64,000 bases of DNA from Aminithiophilus ramosus (GTDB taxonomy: Bacteria; Synergistota; Synergistia; Synergistales; Aminithiophilaceae). Of the stretch, positions 44,390-55,487 are shown in pieces. Position 1 is the stretch's first letter. The number at the start of each line of letters is the position of its first letter. The stretch spans positions 1,799,453-1,863,452 of the forward strand of contig NZ_CP072943.1 in the NCBI RefSeq assembly GCF_018069705.1, given 5' to 3'. Under the pieces are notes generated by a model. That model had not been told where the DNA came from and made no database searches. It worked only from the letters and a program-made list of their open reading frames with translations. The position numbers were made by a program, and so were the translations under genes.

Positions 44390-46348
44390 CTAGACGCTTG
44401 CGGGGAGACTTTTCCTGGGCGACCGGGCCTTCTGAAGGGCGAAAACGGCGGCGACGACGGCGACGGCGATGCCGTTGGCCACAAGCGACGGGTAGATGAT
44501 GAGGAAGGGCACGGCCAGGAAGGCGAGCCTCTCGACGAGATTCAAGTCGGTGACGAAATATCCCTGAACGCCGGCCGAAAGGGCGATGATGGCGACGAGA
44601 GCCGTGGCGCAGCCCAGAACGATCATGACGGGATTGCCCTGGAGAAGCAGATAGGGGTTGTAGACGAACATGTAGGGAACGAGGAACCCGGCGACGGCCG
44701 TGACAAGGGCCGTGAAGCCCGTCTTGAGGGGGTTGGATTTGGATATGCCCGACGCGGCGTAGGTGGCAAGAGCCACCGGCGGCGTCACATCGGCCAGAAC
44801 GCCGAAATAGAGGCAGAAAAGGTGGGCCGACATCATGGGGACGCCCATCTGGGCCAGGGCAGGAGCGGCCAGAGTGGACGTGATGATGTACTGGGCCGTC
44901 GTCGGAACGCCCATGCCGAGAATGATGGAGCCGACCATGGTCAGCATCAGGGCCAGAGGCAGCACGCCGCCGGAGAGACTGAGGACGAAGGAGGAGAAGG
45001 CCAGTCCGACGCCGGTGATGCCGATGACGCCGATGACGATGCCCGAACAGGCGCAGGCCGCGGCCACCTCGATGGCGCCGATGGCGCCGTTGATGAGGGC
45101 GTCGAGAACGCGCCGGGGCGTCATGCGGTACTCCTTCTTGCCCATCCAGGAGACGGCGACGAGGAGAACGATGGACCAGAAGACGGCCTTGACGGGAGAA
45201 TAGCCCAGGGCCAGGAAAATGATGAGCGTCACGATGGGGAAGAGAAGGTGCCATCCCTCCCGAAGGATCAGCTTGGCCTTGGGAAGCTTCTCGGCATCGA
45301 GTTTGACCATGCGCTTCTTGCCGGCACGAAAGTGAACCATGGCCATGATGGAGATGAAGTAGAGCGTGGCCGGAATGGCGGCGGCGACGACGATCTCCCA
45401 ATAGGCGATGCCGAGAAACTGGGCCATGATGAAGGCCGCCGCCCCCATGACGGGAGGCATGACCTGGCCGCCTGTCGAGGCGGCGGCGACGATGGCCCCG
45501 GCGAACTCGCTGCTGTAGCCCGACTGCTTCATGAGGGGGATGGTGAAAGCCCCCGTCGTCACGGCATTGGCACAGGAGCTGCCCGAGACGGTTCCCATCA
45601 GTCCGCTGGCGACGACGGCCGCCTTGCCGGGCCCTCCCTGGCTTCTGCCCGTGAGGGCCACGGCGAGGTCGATGAAGAACTGGCCCGCTCCTGAGGAGCT
45701 CAGGAAAGCGCCGAAGAGGACGAAGAGGAAGATGAACGAGGCCGAAACGCCCAGGGGAACGCCGAAAATACCGTCCGTCCGCAGATACTGAAAGGGTGCG
45801 ATCTCCTCCAGGGGGAAGCCTCCGTGGGCGAGAAGGCCGGGGAAATAGGGGCCGTAAAGGGCATAGACCAGGGCGATGATGGCCATGATGGGCAGAGGCC
45901 ATCCCATGGAGCGCCGGGCCCCCTCGAGGACGAGGAAGATCATGGCCAGCCCCATGTAGATGTCGGAGGCGATGGGCAGTCCCTCGCGGAAGGCGATGGC
46001 GTCCCAGTTGAGGACGATATTGAGGCAGCCGGCGGCCATGACGGCGGCACAGAGCCAGTCCCAGATGTCGATGCGGTCCTTGGGACGTCCCTGCGCCACG
46101 GGATAGAGAAGGAAAAGGAGAACGCCCATGAAAAGCCAGTGAATTCCGCGCTGATGCATGGCCGGAAGGAGGCCGAAGGCGGCCGTGTAGAGATGAAAGA
46201 GAGAGGCCGAAAGGGCCAGACCGGAGACGACATAGCCCTGCCACCCCTTGAGGGTCCGCCGCTTGCCTCCCTCGACATCCTCGACGGGAAGGGCGGCCTC
46301 CGGAGAAAGAAGGGGCTCGGTATTCTCGATGCGTACGCTGTCTGCCAT
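44390..46348 (-). CDS. TAXI-type TRAP transporter fused permease (DctQM)
   Basis: The 652-aa inner-membrane protein has the small (DctQ-like, about 40-200) and large (DctM-like, about 200-650) permease fused, as usual for TAXI systems. About 16-18 hydrophobic helices are visible. The motifs SGSSCANAVTTGAFTIPLMK and GMGVPTTAQYIITST are family hallmarks. ATG 46348 lies behind GGGAGG. It works with the periplasmic binding protein encoded next upstream. Confidence 0.92.
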   Translation of the reverse strand: MADSVRIENTEPLLSPEAALPVEDVEGGKRRTLKGWQGYVVSGLALSASLFHLYTAAFGLLPAMHQRGIHWLFMGVLLFLLYPVAQGRPKDRIDIWDWLCAAVMAAGCLNIVLNWDAIAFREGLPIASDIYMGLAMIFLVLEGARRSMGWPLPIMAIIALVYALYGPYFPGLLAHGGFPLEEIAPFQYLRTDGIFGVPLGVSASFIFLFVLFGAFLSSSGAGQFFIDLAVALTGRSQGGPGKAAVVASGLMGTVSGSSCANAVTTGAFTIPLMKQSGYSSEFAGAIVAAASTGGQVMPPVMGAAAFIMAQFLGIAYWEIVVAAAIPATLYFISIMAMVHFRAGKKRMVKLDAEKLPKAKLILREGWHLLFPIVTLIIFLALGYSPVKAVFWSIVLLVAVSWMGKKEYRMTPRRVLDALINGAIGAIEVAAACACSGIVIGVIGITGVGLAFSSFVLSLSGGVLPLALMLTMVGSIILGMGVPTTAQYIITSTLAAPALAQMGVPMMSAHLFCLYFGVLADVTPPVALATYAASGISKSNPLKTGFTALVTAVAGFLVPYMFVYNPYLLLQGNPVMIVLGCATALVAIIALSAGVQGYFVTDLNLVERLAFLAVPFLIIYPSLVANGIAVAVVAAVFALQKARSPRKSLPASV

Positions 46349-46435
46349 CGTGGAAAAACCTCCCGATTCGATTTCGGCGATCATAAAAGAAATAGGGGGG
46401 AGAGAGCCTCTCCCCCCGACGGGATCGGAAGAGAG

Positions 46436-47395
46436 CTACTTCGTCTCGACTTCGAAGCCCTGCTCCTTGAAATACTTGGCGGCACCGGCCGTGAAGGGAA
46501 TGATCCCCACGCTGGCCTCTTCGGGGACGAAGTGGGCGGCCTGCTGTGTCACCTTGACGAACTCCTCGCGGTGTTCGATGAGGGTCTTGACGAGGTCGTA
46601 GCCCAGCTTCTCGTCCATATCGGCGTTGACGGCCAGGAAGTTGCCGTCGGCGACGGTGAGGACATCCTCGGTCTGGCCGGGATAGGTCTCCTTGGGAATC
46701 CTGTAGGCGAAGAGGAAGGGATGGGCGGCCGTGACCTTGTCGACGAGATCCTGGGGCAAGGGCACGAGGACGACGTCGCGGACGGCCGAAACTTCGAGGA
46801 CGGCCGAGCCCGGCGTGGCGAAGTTCCAGAAGACGGCGTCGACGTTGCCGTCCTTGAGGGCCATGACACCCTCGGGCTGGGTGAGCTGCTGCTTGTTGAT
46901 GTCCTTGTCGGGATCGATGCCGGCGGCGGCGAGAATCATCTGCGTCAGGACCTGGTCGCCGCCTCCGGGGGCGCCGAGGGATATCTTCTTGCCCCGGATG
47001 TCCTCGAAGGAGGTGATGCCCGTCTTCGTCGTCGTCACGAGATGATGGGGAGCGGGGTACATGTGCATGAGAATCCGCAGGGGCAGCTCGCCGTCCTGTT
47101 CGAAGGCGTCGAGGCCCTTGTAGGCCTGATAGAGGGTCGAACCCATGGTCATGCCGATCTGGGCGCGGCCAGCCGCGAGAAGACGGCAGTTCTCGCGGGA
47201 GGCCGAGGTGGAACGGGACGTGGCCTTGACGCCGATGTCGGCCTTGGAGAGCACCTCGGCCATGGCGCCGCCGAGGGGATAGTAGGTGCCCCCGACACCG
47301 CCGGAGCCGATGGTCACGAAGGTGACGGCGAAGGCCGAACCGGCCATGGCGAAAAGGCCTGCAACGATCAGGGCAACAACGAGGCTCTTTTTCAT
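46436..47395 (-). CDS. TAXI-family TRAP solute-binding protein
   Basis: The 319-aa protein has a signal peptide (MKKSLVVALIVAGLFAMAGS then AFA cleavage). The TAXI mature start is FVTIGSGGVGGTYYPLGGAM, the family pattern TGSGxxGGxYxPxG. It catches the substrate in the periplasm for the fused permease. TAXI ligands known so far are mostly carboxylates and glutamate-like compounds, so an amino acid fits the neighbouring aminotransferase. Confidence 0.92.
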   Translation of the reverse strand: MKKSLVVALIVAGLFAMAGSAFAVTFVTIGSGGVGGTYYPLGGAMAEVLSKADIGVKATSRSTSASRENCRLLAAGRAQIGMTMGSTLYQAYKGLDAFEQDGELPLRILMHMYPAPHHLVTTTKTGITSFEDIRGKKISLGAPGGGDQVLTQMILAAAGIDPDKDINKQQLTQPEGVMALKDGNVDAVFWNFATPGSAVLEVSAVRDVVLVPLPQDLVDKVTAAHPFLFAYRIPKETYPGQTEDVLTVADGNFLAVNADMDEKLGYDLVKTLIEHREEFVKVTQQAAHFVPEEASVGIIPFTAGAAKYFKEQGFEVETK

Positions 47396-47490
47396 TACGT
47401 TGTCTTCCTCCTTCTACCAGATGAGGTTTCCTGAAACGACGACACGCTCAGCGACAAACGGACAGGAACAGGCCCTCTTCGAGCCCTTGC

Positions 47491-48831
47491 TCAGGAAAGG
47501 AGCTTCTTCGACGCGGCGTCGAGCCCCTCTTCAAGCCTTTTGAGAATTTCGTCGATTTCGGCTGCCGTCGCGACGAGGGGCGGCGCGATGAGGAAGTTGT
47601 CCCCCTCGACGCCGTCGATCATGCCTCCGCCGGGGTAGATGACGAGCCCCCGTTCGAGGCATTCTTTCGTCGCCAGGGCGGAGGCGCCCCTGGGCTTGGG
47701 GAAAGGCGCGCGCGTCGCCCTGTCGGCGACGAGCTCGACTCCCCACATGAGTCCCTTGCCGCGGACCTCTCCCACCATGGGATTGGTCGCCTCGATCTTC
47801 CTGAGGCCTGTTGCGAGGCGCTCGCCCTGGGCGCGGGCGTTCTCGACGACATGGTGTTTTTTCATGTAGCGGAAGACGGCGGCCGTCGCCGCTCCGCTCA
47901 GGGGGTTGCCGTTATAGGTGTGGCCGTGAAGGAAGGCTCCGCTGCCGTCGCGAAGCGTCTCGGCGATGGCGTTTCTGACGATGATGCCTCCCGTGGGAAC
48001 GTAGCCGGCGGCCATCCCCTTGGCGGTGACGATGATATCGGGCGTCACCTTCCAGTGGTCGACGCAGAAATTGGCTCCCGTGCGGCCGCAGCCCGTCATG
48101 ACCTCGTCGGCGATGAGGAGGATGTCGTAACGGTCGCAGACCTCTCGGATCATGGGCCAGTACTCCTCGGGCGGCGTCAGGGCGCCGACGGTCGATCCCA
48201 CGATGGGCTCGGCGATGAAGGCCGACACGTACTGGGGACCGATCCGTCGAATCGTCTTTTCCAGCTCCCTGGCGCAGAGGAGACCGCAGGAGGGATACGT
48301 CGCCTCGAAGGGACAGCGGTAGCAGTAATGGGCCGCGATCTTGGGCGCCTCGAGAAAGAGGGGGGAGAACAGGCGGCGGCGCGCCATGCTTCCGGCGAGG
48401 CCCATGGTGCCGATGGTGCTGCCGTGGTAGGAATTCCAGCGGGCGATGACCTGAGCCTTCGATGTGGTCGCTCCGTCGCGCTCGACGTAATACTGGCGGG
48501 CCAGCTTGACGGCCGACTCGATGGCCTCGCTGCCTCCGCTGACGAACCAGACGTAGTCCAGCCCCTCGGGAGCCATGGAGGCCACCTCCCGTGCCGCCTC
48601 CTCCGTCGCCTCCGTGCGCCACCGTGAGGGGTGGGCGAACTCGATCCTGCCGAGCTGGGCCGTGACGGCCTCGATGATCTCGGGACAGCCATGGCCCAGA
48701 TTGGAGATGAGGGCGCCGCTGCAGCCGTCGATATACCGGCGACCGCTCTCATCTTCGAGATAGATGCCCTCGCCCTTGACGATGATGGGAGCCTGGGTCT
48801 TGAAACTGCGTGGAAGAACCTTTCCGTCCAA
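47491..48831 (-). CDS. Class III (omega) PLP aminotransferase
   Basis: The 446-aa protein has the PLP-binding Lys at about K271 in VTAKGMAAGYVPTG, preceded by LLIADEVMTGCGRTG. An internal CYRCPF...CGLLC cysteine segment is typical of a subgroup. Class III enzymes use omega- or beta-amino acids (beta-alanine, 3-aminobutyrate, GABA, taurine and others) with pyruvate or 2-oxoglutarate. It is the first gene of the six-gene operon, so substrate transamination is likely its first step. The start is ATG 48831. Confidence 0.92.
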   Translation of the reverse strand: MDGKVLPRSFKTQAPIIVKGEGIYLEDESGRRYIDGCSGALISNLGHGCPEIIEAVTAQLGRIEFAHPSRWRTEATEEAAREVASMAPEGLDYVWFVSGGSEAIESAVKLARQYYVERDGATTSKAQVIARWNSYHGSTIGTMGLAGSMARRRLFSPLFLEAPKIAAHYCYRCPFEATYPSCGLLCARELEKTIRRIGPQYVSAFIAEPIVGSTVGALTPPEEYWPMIREVCDRYDILLIADEVMTGCGRTGANFCVDHWKVTPDIIVTAKGMAAGYVPTGGIIVRNAIAETLRDGSGAFLHGHTYNGNPLSGAATAAVFRYMKKHHVVENARAQGERLATGLRKIEATNPMVGEVRGKGLMWGVELVADRATRAPFPKPRGASALATKECLERGLVIYPGGGMIDGVEGDNFLIAPPLVATAAEIDEILKRLEEGLDAASKKLLS

Positions 48832-48897
48832 GGTAGATCAGCTCCTTGCCGCCACTATTGCATGCTTTGAAGTAATAGCGCCGTCTTTTTATAACCG

Positions 48898-48913
48898 TGC
48901 AGGATTTCCTGCA
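48898..48913 (-). promoter_or_regulatory. Palindromic operator candidate
   Basis: TGCAGGA-AA-TCCTGCA (minus-strand reading) is a perfect inverted repeat with 7-bp arms and 2 central bases. It starts immediately after the -10 box of the aminotransferase promoter, overlapping the likely transcription start. Binding there would block the polymerase. The nearby RpiR or GntR regulator is the natural candidate. Confidence 0.6.
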
Positions 48914-48916
48914 TCA

Positions 48917-48946
48917 ATTATATAGACGATAGTACCTTGTTGTCAA
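48917..48946 (-). promoter_or_regulatory. Near-consensus sigma70 promoter of the aminotransferase operon
   Basis: Read on the minus strand: TTGACA (48941-48946), an 18-base spacer, and TATAAT (48917-48922). Both boxes are perfect. It lies about 85 bases upstream of the aminotransferase start in the most AT-rich patch of the region. Confidence 0.85.
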
Positions 48947-48985
48947 AAAAAGGCAAGGCTGACCATCCTTGATCTTTATTTTAAT

Positions 48986-49030
48986 AGAGAACACGAGGGG
49001 GAGCCCCTGGGGCTCCCCCTCGTGTTCTCT
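48986..49030 (-). terminator. 45-bp palindrome after the RpiR gene
   Basis: Twenty-two-bp perfect arms flank a single T. It lies between the RpiR stop (49044) and the promoter of the downstream operon, so transcription is insulated. The minus-strand side ends in a TATTAAAAT patch. Confidence 0.8.
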
Positions 49031-49043
49031 CCGACGGTCCGTC

Positions 49044-49895
49044 TCAGTCGCGACGGACCGTCTCCTGGTAGATTTTGGCCTGGGCCCAGACCTCCTCCAG
49101 CCGCTGGAGACGTTCCGAGGCGAGAGGGCCGAGGCGATCCGTCACCCGCAGGAGAAGGGCATTGAGAAGGCCCAGGGGGATGACGAAGGAGTCGATGTAG
49201 GAAATGTGCGACGAGGGGACGGTGACGACATAGTCGGCCCCTTCGGCCAGGGGGCTCGAATGGGAGTCGGTGATGGCCGCCGTGAGGAGCCCCTGATCGT
49301 GGGCGAAGGCCAGACACTCGACGGTCTGCCTCGTGTAGCGGGGAAAGCTGATGCCGACGAAGAGGCTGCCCCTGCGGGCCGAGACGGCCTGCTCCTGGAA
49401 AAGATCGCCCTCCAGGCTGTGGACTTCAGGCAAAAACCAGGAGAGGTAGGTCCCGAAATAGGCCACGAGGGCACGGGCGCTTCGAAGGCCGATGAGGTAG
49501 ACCGAGGGCGCCTCGCAGAGGGCCTGAGCCAGGGCCTCGATGGGGCCGTCGTCGAGGGAGGCCAGGGAGCTCAGCCCGCGCTGAAGATCCTGGCGCAGGA
49601 CGGACTGGACGAGATTCGTCCCCTCGCCCATGGTCTGATAGAGCTGGAGACGTTCCAGGGCCGAAAGTTGGTCGCGCAGCGCCTCCTGAAGGGCGTTGCG
49701 CAGCTCGGGAAATCCGGGAAACCCCAAAGAGACGGCGAAGCGGATCACCGTCGATTCGCTGACGCCCACCTGCTCGCCCAGCTGGGCCGCCGTGAGAAAG
49801 GCGGCCTCGCGCGGTCGCGTCAACAGGAAGCGGGCGACGGCCTGTTGCCCCGAGGGGAGCCGCTCCAGCCTGCTTTTTATCCTTTCCCAAAGCAT
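49044..49895 (-). CDS. RpiR-family transcriptional regulator
   Basis: The 283-aa protein has the RpiR HTH in its N-terminal 80 residues (LTAAQLGEQVGVSESTVIRF, LGFPGFPELRNAL) and a SIS sugar-phosphate-binding domain at about 120-250 (VYLIGLRSARALVAYF, SLFVGISFPRYTRQTV). Since its SIS ligand is usually a phosphorylated compound, a link to the operon is uncertain. The position immediately upstream of the aminotransferase promoter supports control of it. Confidence 0.9.
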   Translation of the reverse strand: MLWERIKSRLERLPSGQQAVARFLLTRPREAAFLTAAQLGEQVGVSESTVIRFAVSLGFPGFPELRNALQEALRDQLSALERLQLYQTMGEGTNLVQSVLRQDLQRGLSSLASLDDGPIEALAQALCEAPSVYLIGLRSARALVAYFGTYLSWFLPEVHSLEGDLFQEQAVSARRGSLFVGISFPRYTRQTVECLAFAHDQGLLTAAITDSHSSPLAEGADYVVTVPSSHISYIDSFVIPLGLLNALLLRVTDRLGPLASERLQRLEEVWAQAKIYQETVRRD

Positions 49896-49924
49896 TGCGA
49901 TGCCTGCCTCCTGACGTCGAAATT

Positions 49925-50446
49925 TCAGAACGGATCCGAAGCCTCCATCTTTTCCTCCGGTCCTTCGGAGGGCTCGAGTTCGAAAAGGTAGGCCTGCCCC
50001 GCCTCGTCGGTTCCGATGAGAGTGAAGCCCAGCCTGGCCAGAACCTCCATGGCGCCGAGCTCATCCCTCAGGGTCTTGGCCCTGATCGAGCGGGCCCATC
50101 GGCTTTCGAAAGCCCAGGCGACGAGGGCCTCGGCCCCCTCCGTGGCAAGGCCGCGCCGCTGGAAACCGGGCAGGACCTCGTAGCGCAGCTCGACGGCCCC
50201 GCTTTCGTCGGGAAGGTCGCGAAAACCGCAGAGGCCGACGAGAGAGGGACGGCGGCGTCCGGCCCCCTTGAGGATCATGAACCAGACGAGAAGACCCGAC
50301 GAGCGAAAGCCCACCTCCTCCAGAGCCGCAGGAGGCCAGACCTCAGGAACCGTCGTCCCGAGAAGGGAGGCCAACAGGGTTCCGTCGCGAAGCTCCACGC
50401 CTCCGGGCAGACGCTCCAGAGGGACGAGGCGAAGGCGTTCCGTCAC
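49925..50446 (-). CDS. GNAT-family N-acetyltransferase
   Basis: The 173-aa protein starts at GTG 50446 with the RimJ/RimL-type N-terminus TERLRLVPLE. It has the acetyl-CoA signature in the LRYEVLPGFQRRGLATEGAE region (Q/R-x-x-G-x-A). A GTG at 50509 overlapping the GntR stop is an alternative start. It lies between the RpiR and GntR genes, all in the same direction. The acceptor is unknown. Confidence 0.85.
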   Translation of the reverse strand: MTERLRLVPLERLPGGVELRDGTLLASLLGTTVPEVWPPAALEEVGFRSSGLLVWFMILKGAGRRRPSLVGLCGFRDLPDESGAVELRYEVLPGFQRRGLATEGAEALVAWAFESRWARSIRAKTLRDELGAMEVLARLGFTLIGTDEAGQAYLFELEPSEGPEEKMEASDPF

Positions 50447-50505
50447 GAGGCCGCCTCGATAACGGCGACAACGGGGAATGACGCCTCGAGAGCGGGCGAG
50501 GGCCG

Positions 50506-51243
50506 TCACGAGTCCTCTCCCCGAAGACGGGAGAAGCCGCCCCCCTCGGCCTTCAGACGTTCCAGAATCTCCAGATGGAGGGCGTAATAGGAGCGGACGA
50601 AGGGTTCCTGAACCGAGAAGGACCAGTGGACATCGCGGATGATCCGGGACGCCCCCTCGAAATCCCTCCGCCGGAGCGCCTCCAGGAGGGCCACATGTTC
50701 GCTGTGGTTTTTCTCCTCCCATGCGGCCACGAGATGCTCGTTGCGAGGAAATTCGTAGAGGCGCTGTTTGAAGATCTCGAGCTGGCCGAGGAGATCCTCG
50801 TTTTCCGAGAGTTCGAGAAAGCCTCCGTGAAAGCGCAGGTTGAGTTCGAGATATTCGGCGATTCTTCCCTCCTGAAGGCGAAGGGCCATCAGGTCGTTGA
50901 TCTCGGCCATCATCGCCACCCTCTCGTCGGTGAAACGGGAGGCGACTTCGAGGATGACCGACCCCTCCAAGGCTCCGATGAGCTGATAGATGTTGCGGAT
51001 CTGGTCGAGGCTGAGGGCGTTCACGACCGCTCCCCGCCTTGGAAAAATGGTGACGAACCCCTCCGACGAGAGCTGGACCAGGGCCTCCCTCAGAGGCGTC
51101 GTGCTGATGCCCAGGGCATCGCTGACCTCTTTCAGATTAAAAAAAGATCCGGGCAGAAGGTGGCCTTCATTCATCTGCCGTCGCAAATAATCGTAAACGA
51201 TCTCACGGAGTGACCTGATGGGCGGCACGATTCTCGACAGCAT
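50506..51243 (-). CDS. GntR-family transcriptional regulator (FCD type)
   Basis: The 245-aa protein has the winged helix at about 15-80 (YDYLRRQMNEGHLLPGSFFN, ISTTPLREALVQLSSEGFV) and an FCD domain with two His in LRFHGGFLELS and KNHSEHVALLEAL, which would bind a metal. ATG 51243 is supported by GGAGGACG. It probably responds to an organic or amino acid and could control the divergent peptidase gene or the upstream operon. Confidence 0.88.
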   Translation of the reverse strand: MLSRIVPPIRSLREIVYDYLRRQMNEGHLLPGSFFNLKEVSDALGISTTPLREALVQLSSEGFVTIFPRRGAVVNALSLDQIRNIYQLIGALEGSVILEVASRFTDERVAMMAEINDLMALRLQEGRIAEYLELNLRFHGGFLELSENEDLLGQLEIFKQRLYEFPRNEHLVAAWEEKNHSEHVALLEALRRRDFEGASRIIRDVHWSFSVQEPFVRSYYALHLEILERLKAEGGGFSRLRGEDS

Positions 51244-51579
51244 GCTCTTTCGTCCTCCACACTGAGCCGATCTGAGGCGTGCACAGAGTGCCTCTCTTTG
51301 ATGACTAGGATACCACAGGGGAAGGGCTTTCCCCTTCCCGGAACCGCAAAGGAATCTCCTCGCCTCAGGGCCTCCGTCGGCGAGACCTTCTCCATCAGGA
51401 TACGCGCCGGCTCGGCAGGGGAGGGGAAACGCCATCCCCCGAGGCACTGCGGCGAAAGGGCCGCCGAGTTGAAGAAAGGCCCGGACGCACACCCCTGAGG
51501 CCATCGCGACGACACCCGAAGGGAGAGATTTGAAGGGGCAAACGCCGCCGGGCCACCCCCCAGGACAGCCTGTCGGGAA
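51244..51579. other. Intergenic region between divergent gntR and peptidase genes
   Basis: About 340 bases without a convincing gene. A short hairpin (51319-51339, GGGAAGGG arms) lies near the gntR end. The rest is GC-rich and no further motif is recognised before the promoter at 51580. Confidence 0.5.
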
Positions 51580-51608
51580 TTGCCCTCTCAGATTTCGTGT
51601 GATATATT
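51580..51608 (+). promoter_or_regulatory. Promoter of the M24 peptidase gene
   Basis: TTGCCC (51580-51585) and TATATT (51603-51608) with a 17-base spacer lie in an AT-rich patch about 95 bases before the start. Confidence 0.55.
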
Positions 51609-51703
51609 GTATTTCATAGAGTTTTTTACGGTCAACACCTTCGGTAAAAGGGAGAGGGAGCGCCCGCGAGGCGGTCCCTCAGATGAAAGGAAGGGTAAAT
51701 CAC

Positions 51704-52816
51704 ATGCTGAACAGGGACAAAATCGCGGCCGTCGCCGCCGACATGAGAGCCAGAGGCGTCGACGTCTTCATCATCGGCACATCGACAGATCTCGAGTACG
51801 TCAGCGGTCTGGCCATGCACGATTGCGAGCGTTTCAAGGCCCTTTTCGTCAAGGCCGACGGCGGCACCTTCTGCCTCGTCCCCCACATCTACCTTCAGGA
51901 GTTTCAGTCGGGCATGCCCGACACGACGCCCCTCTACGTCTGGGAGGATCACGACTGGTTCTACTCCGCCCTTGCCCGCGCCTTCGAGGAACAGGGCATC
52001 CCGGCGGGGGCCAAGGTGGCCGTCAACGACAGCGTCCGCGCCGTCGACGCCATCGAGGTGGCCGGCCGCCAGAAGGTGGAGCTCGTCAACGGGTGGCACT
52101 ACCTGGACGCCATGAGATCCCACAAGGATGCCGACGAGGCGGCGGCCATGCTCCGTGCCGGTCAGATCGCCGACGAGGCGCTGACGGCCCTTCTCCCCTT
52201 CATCCGTCCCGGCAGGACGGAGAGGGAGCTCAAGCGGCGTCTCCTCGACCTTTTCGAGGAGAAGGGAGCCCAGGGGATCTCTTTCACCCCCATCGTGGCC
52301 CGAGGGGCCAATGCGGCCATGGCCCACTACAACAAAGAAGACGGCATCGTCGGTGATCACGATACGGTCCTCTTCGACTTCGGCTGCCGCTACAAAGGCT
52401 ACTGTTCGGACATGACCCGGACCCTCTTCGTCGGCGAGGCGACGGAGGAGGAGCGGACGCTTTACGAGATCGTCCGCCGCGCCCAGGCCGCAGGTGAGGC
52501 CGCCGTGCGCCCCGGAGTGACGTCCCAGGAAGTGGACCGGGCGGCACGACGCGTCATCGAAGAGGCCGGCTACGGCGCCTATTTCAACAACCGTCTGGGC
52601 CACGGCATCGGCCTCGCCGTCCACGAGACGCCCTACATCATGGAAGGGAATGAACAGGTCCTGGAGCCGGGCATGACTTTCAGCATCGAGCCGGGCATCT
52701 ACATTCCGGGCAAGATCGGCATCCGCATCGAGAACATCGTCCTCGTCACCGACGAAGGCTGTCGGCCCCTGAACGTCTTCCCCCGGGAGATCGTCAACGT
52801 CCTCGACTTCGAGTAG
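51704..52816 (+). CDS. M24-family metallopeptidase (Xaa-Pro aminopeptidase/prolidase-like)
   Basis: The 370-aa protein has the five metal ligands in order: two Asp in DFGCRYKGYCSDMTRT, His in GHGIGLAVHE, Glu in FSIEPGIYI and Glu in RIENIVL. The N-terminal creatinase-like domain holds GVDVFIIGTSTDLEYVSG. It removes N-terminal residues before proline or splits Xaa-Pro dipeptides in the cytoplasm, fitting peptide fermentation. ATG 51704 has GGAAGGG about 9 bases upstream; an ATG at 51683 is less likely. Confidence 0.92.
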   Translation: MLNRDKIAAVAADMRARGVDVFIIGTSTDLEYVSGLAMHDCERFKALFVKADGGTFCLVPHIYLQEFQSGMPDTTPLYVWEDHDWFYSALARAFEEQGIPAGAKVAVNDSVRAVDAIEVAGRQKVELVNGWHYLDAMRSHKDADEAAAMLRAGQIADEALTALLPFIRPGRTERELKRRLLDLFEEKGAQGISFTPIVARGANAAMAHYNKEDGIVGDHDTVLFDFGCRYKGYCSDMTRTLFVGEATEEERTLYEIVRRAQAAGEAAVRPGVTSQEVDRAARRVIEEAGYGAYFNNRLGHGIGLAVHETPYIMEGNEQVLEPGMTFSIEPGIYIPGKIGIRIENIVLVTDEGCRPLNVFPREIVNVLDFE

Positions 52817-52819
52817 GCC

Positions 52820-55487
<2,668 letters not shown>

